From UBA1081 sp045658165 (GTDB lineage: Bacteria; Bacillota; Clostridia; Oscillospirales; Acutalibacteraceae): a stretch of 5,540 nucleotides of DNA. Shown here in pieces: positions 3,587-5,540 of this stretch. The first letter of the stretch is position 1; each line of letters opens with the position of its first letter. Below the pieces are notes generated by a model. The model made no database searches and had not been told where the DNA came from. It saw only the letters and a list, made by a program, of their open reading frames with translations. Location of the stretch: assembly GCA_045658165.1 (NCBI GenBank), contig JAZOUN010000154.1, positions 1 through 5,540 of the forward strand. Reading direction: 5' to 3'. The position numbers and the translations under genes were made by a program.

Positions 3587-5540
3587 ATGAATTTTTACAG
3601 AGAAGAAATTGACACCGTTCTCAGCGAAGTCAAATCATCTTCACAAGGTCTCTCATCTGCTGAAGCTGCAGAAAGACTTGAAAAAAACGGTAAAAACAAA
3701 TTGAACCAGGCACCCAAAGATTCTTTACTCAAACGCTTCTTTGCACAGCTGACAGATCCTATGATCATCATTCTTCTGGCTGCTGCTGCGATTTCAGCAG
3801 TGCTTGCAATTATTGAAAAAGAATTTCCGTCTGATGTTATTATTATCCTTGTTGTTGTGCTTATCAACGCAATCCTCGGTGTTTACCAGGAAAGCAAAGC
3901 CGAAAAAGCAATTGAAGCATTGCAGGAAATGTCGGCAGCAACAACAAACACGCTCCGTGACGGCAATGTAGTTGCTGTAAAGAGTGAAGACCTCGTTGTC
4001 GGTGATGTTATCATTCTTGATGCCGGTGATGCTATTCCTGCAGACTGCCGTATTATTGAATGTGCAAGCATGAAAATTGAAGAAGCTGCACTTACAGGCG
4101 AATCTGTTCCCGTAACAAAGCTTATTGATGTAATCAACGGAAAAAAAGAAGAAGCTGTTCCTCTCGGTGACAGAAAAAACATGGCATATATGGGTTCAAC
4201 ACTCGTATACGGCAGAGGTAAAGCTGTTGTCGTAGCAACCGGTATGGATACAGAAATGGGTAAAATTGCAGATGCTATTGCAACTGCTGAAGAAGGCGAA
4301 ACTCCCCTTCAGAAAAAACTTTCACAGCTCAGCAAAACTCTCACATTCCTTGTTATAGGTATATGTGTATTCATTTTTGGCTTCCAGCTTGTAAAAACAT
4401 TCGTTGGCGGTGGAGAACTCGGACTTCACACAGTTCTTGACTTCTTTATGGTTGCTGTATCACTTGCAGTTGCTGCTATTCCCGAAGGTCTTGCTGCTGT
4501 TGTTACAATCGTTCTTTCAATGGGCGTTACAACAATGTCCAAGAAAAATGCAATTATCAGAAAGCTTACAGCTGTTGAAACACTCGGCTGTGCTCAGATA
4601 ATCTGTTCAGATAAAACAGGTACACTTACTCAGAACGTTATGACTGTTGTTGATTCTTTCTGTGAAGATGAAAAGAATCTTGCAACAATGATGTCACTTT
4701 GTACTGACGTTACCGTAAACAGTGACGGTACTGTTACAGGTGAACCCACAGAAGCTGCTCTTGTAAACTTTGCTATCAAACTCGGTCTTAACAAGAACGA
4801 TCTTATGGAAAAGATGCCCCGTGTTGCTGAAGCTCCCTTTGACTCAGGAAGAAAGATGATGTCAACACTTCACAAGACTGCAAACGGCATTGTTCAGTTT
4901 ACAAAAGGTGCTCCCGATATTGTTGTAAGTCTTTGTAAATACGCTCAGATCGATGGTAAAGTCGTTCCCATGAGCGATGAAGTAAAGGCAAAGATATCTG
5001 AAGAAAACAAGAGAATGGCAGACAAGGCTCTTCGTGTTCTTGCTTGTGCCATGAAAAAATATCCCGAACTTCCCTCTTCAACAGAGCCTGCAGATCTTGA
5101 AACAGAACTTGTTTTTGTAGGTCTTACAGGTATGATTGACCCCGTTCGTCCCGAAGTTAAAGCTGCTATTGATGAATGCAGAAGCGCAGGTATCACACCC
5201 ATTATGATCACAGGTGACCACAAAGATACTGCTGTTGCAATCGCAAAGGAACTTGGCATTATCTCTGACGAAAAGAACGCAATGACAGGCGCAGAGCTTG
5301 AAAAACTCACTGATGAAGAATTTGACAGCGTTGTAACAAACACATTTGTTTATGCTCGTGTACAGCCCGAACACAAGACAAGAATTGTTACAGCATGGAA
5401 GAAAAAAGGATATATCACAGCTATGACAGGTGACGGTGTTAACGACGCTCCCTCTATCAAGAGTGCCGATATCGGTGTCGGTATGGGTATTACCGGTACT
5501 GACGTTACAAAGAATGTTGCCGACATGGTTCTTGCTGATG
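3587..5540 (+). CDS. P-type (PII, Ca2+/Mn2+-type) cation-transporting ATPase, 3' end outside window
   Basis: The first 651 residues of a P2A-type cation pump (PacL/SERCA/LMCA1 group, usually about 870-900 residues). The ATG at 3587 follows AAGGA (3574-3578) at 8 nt. The frame is intact to the window end. The N-terminal cytoplasmic segment (1-56) precedes membrane helices at about 57-77 (M1), 83-100 (M2), 250-270 (M3) and 284-312 (M4). The actuator loop has TGES (170-173). M4 has the ion-site motif AAIPEGL, with Glu300 equivalent to the SERCA M4 glutamate. The phosphorylated Asp342 lies in DKTGT. The nucleotide domain shows KGAPD (440-444), and the P-domain has DPVRPE (518-523), TGD (542-544) and TGDGVNDAPS (614-623). 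Helices M5-M10, with the other ion ligands, lie beyond the edge. Homology suggests Ca2+ export; the manganese riboswitch upstream suggests Mn2+ export or both. Leucine codons after about residue 280 are all CTT or CTC, which suggests high expression. Confidence 0.95.
   Translation, partial: MNFYREEIDTVLSEVKSSSQGLSSAEAAERLEKNGKNKLNQAPKDSLLKRFFAQLTDPMIIILLAAAAISAVLAIIEKEFPSDVIIILVVVLINAILGVYQESKAEKAIEALQEMSAATTNTLRDGNVVAVKSEDLVVGDVIILDAGDAIPADCRIIECASMKIEEAALTGESVPVTKLIDVINGKKEEAVPLGDRKNMAYMGSTLVYGRGKAVVVATGMDTEMGKIADAIATAEEGETPLQKKLSQLSKTLTFLVIGICVFIFGFQLVKTFVGGGELGLHTVLDFFMVAVSLAVAAIPEGLAAVVTIVLSMGVTTMSKKNAIIRKLTAVETLGCAQIICSDKTGTLTQNVMTVVDSFCEDEKNLATMMSLCTDVTVNSDGTVTGEPTEAALVNFAIKLGLNKNDLMEKMPRVAEAPFDSGRKMMSTLHKTANGIVQFTKGAPDIVVSLCKYAQIDGKVVPMSDEVKAKISEENKRMADKALRVLACAMKKYPELPSSTEPADLETELVFVGLTGMIDPVRPEVKAAIDECRSAGITPIMITGDHKDTAVAIAKELGIISDEKNAMTGAELEKLTDEEFDSVVTNTFVYARVQPEHKTRIVTAWKKKGYITAMTGDGVNDAPSIKSADIGVGMGITGTDVTKNVADMVLAD

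Noticed and set aside
3595..5374. Several minus-strand frames of 60-132 codons opposite the cation ATPase, and one plus-strand frame (4404-4601) in another phase.
   Set aside because: The plus-strand ATPase frame is unbroken with every P-type motif in order. The others are Ser/Phe/Leu-rich shadows caused by its regular codon use.

Overview
The window looks like chromosomal DNA from a low-GC, spore-forming clostridial bacterium. A plant-fibre-degrading gut or rumen lineage such as Ruminococcus or a relative fits best. The evidence is the yabP-yabQ-divIC sporulation/division cluster, an intracellular GH43 glycosidase, Clostridia-type TtcA, A/T-rich intergenic DNA with clear sigma-A boxes, and heavy use of CTT/CTC leucine codons. 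The taxonomic call is inference from gene content only.

Positions 1-1399 (minus strand) hold a compact cluster read right to left: yabP, yabQ, divIC and an S1-domain RNA-binding gene cut by the window edge. The gene order matches Bacillus subtilis yabP-yabQ-divIC-yabR. YabP and YabQ belong to spore coat/cortex morphogenesis, DivIC to the divisome, and the S1 protein probably binds RNA or ribosomes. A sigma-E-like promoter lies just upstream of yabP.

Positions 1400-1521 form a divergent promoter region. On the plus strand, 1522-2496 encodes a cytoplasmic GH43 glycosidase, probably an alpha-L-arabinofuranosidase, with its own sigma-A promoter. It converges on a minus-strand ttcA-type tRNA 2-thiolation gene (2539-3249). 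The two share one bidirectional terminator (2504-2540), and the ttcA stop codon lies inside it.

Positions 3250-3586 contain no gene but are full of regulatory sequence. They hold the ttcA promoter firing left, then a sigma-A promoter firing right, a yybP-ykoY-type manganese riboswitch, an overlapping intrinsic terminator and a ribosome binding site. These lead into a P-type cation ATPase of the PacL/SERCA type (3587 to the window end, 651 residues visible). The riboswitch suggests that this 'calcium' pump is in practice a Mn2+ (or Mn2+/Ca2+) exporter switched on by excess manganese.

I see no mobile element, CRISPR array, tRNA or rRNA, and no convincing undescribed system. The most informative signal is the riboswitch-terminator-pump unit at 3369-5540.
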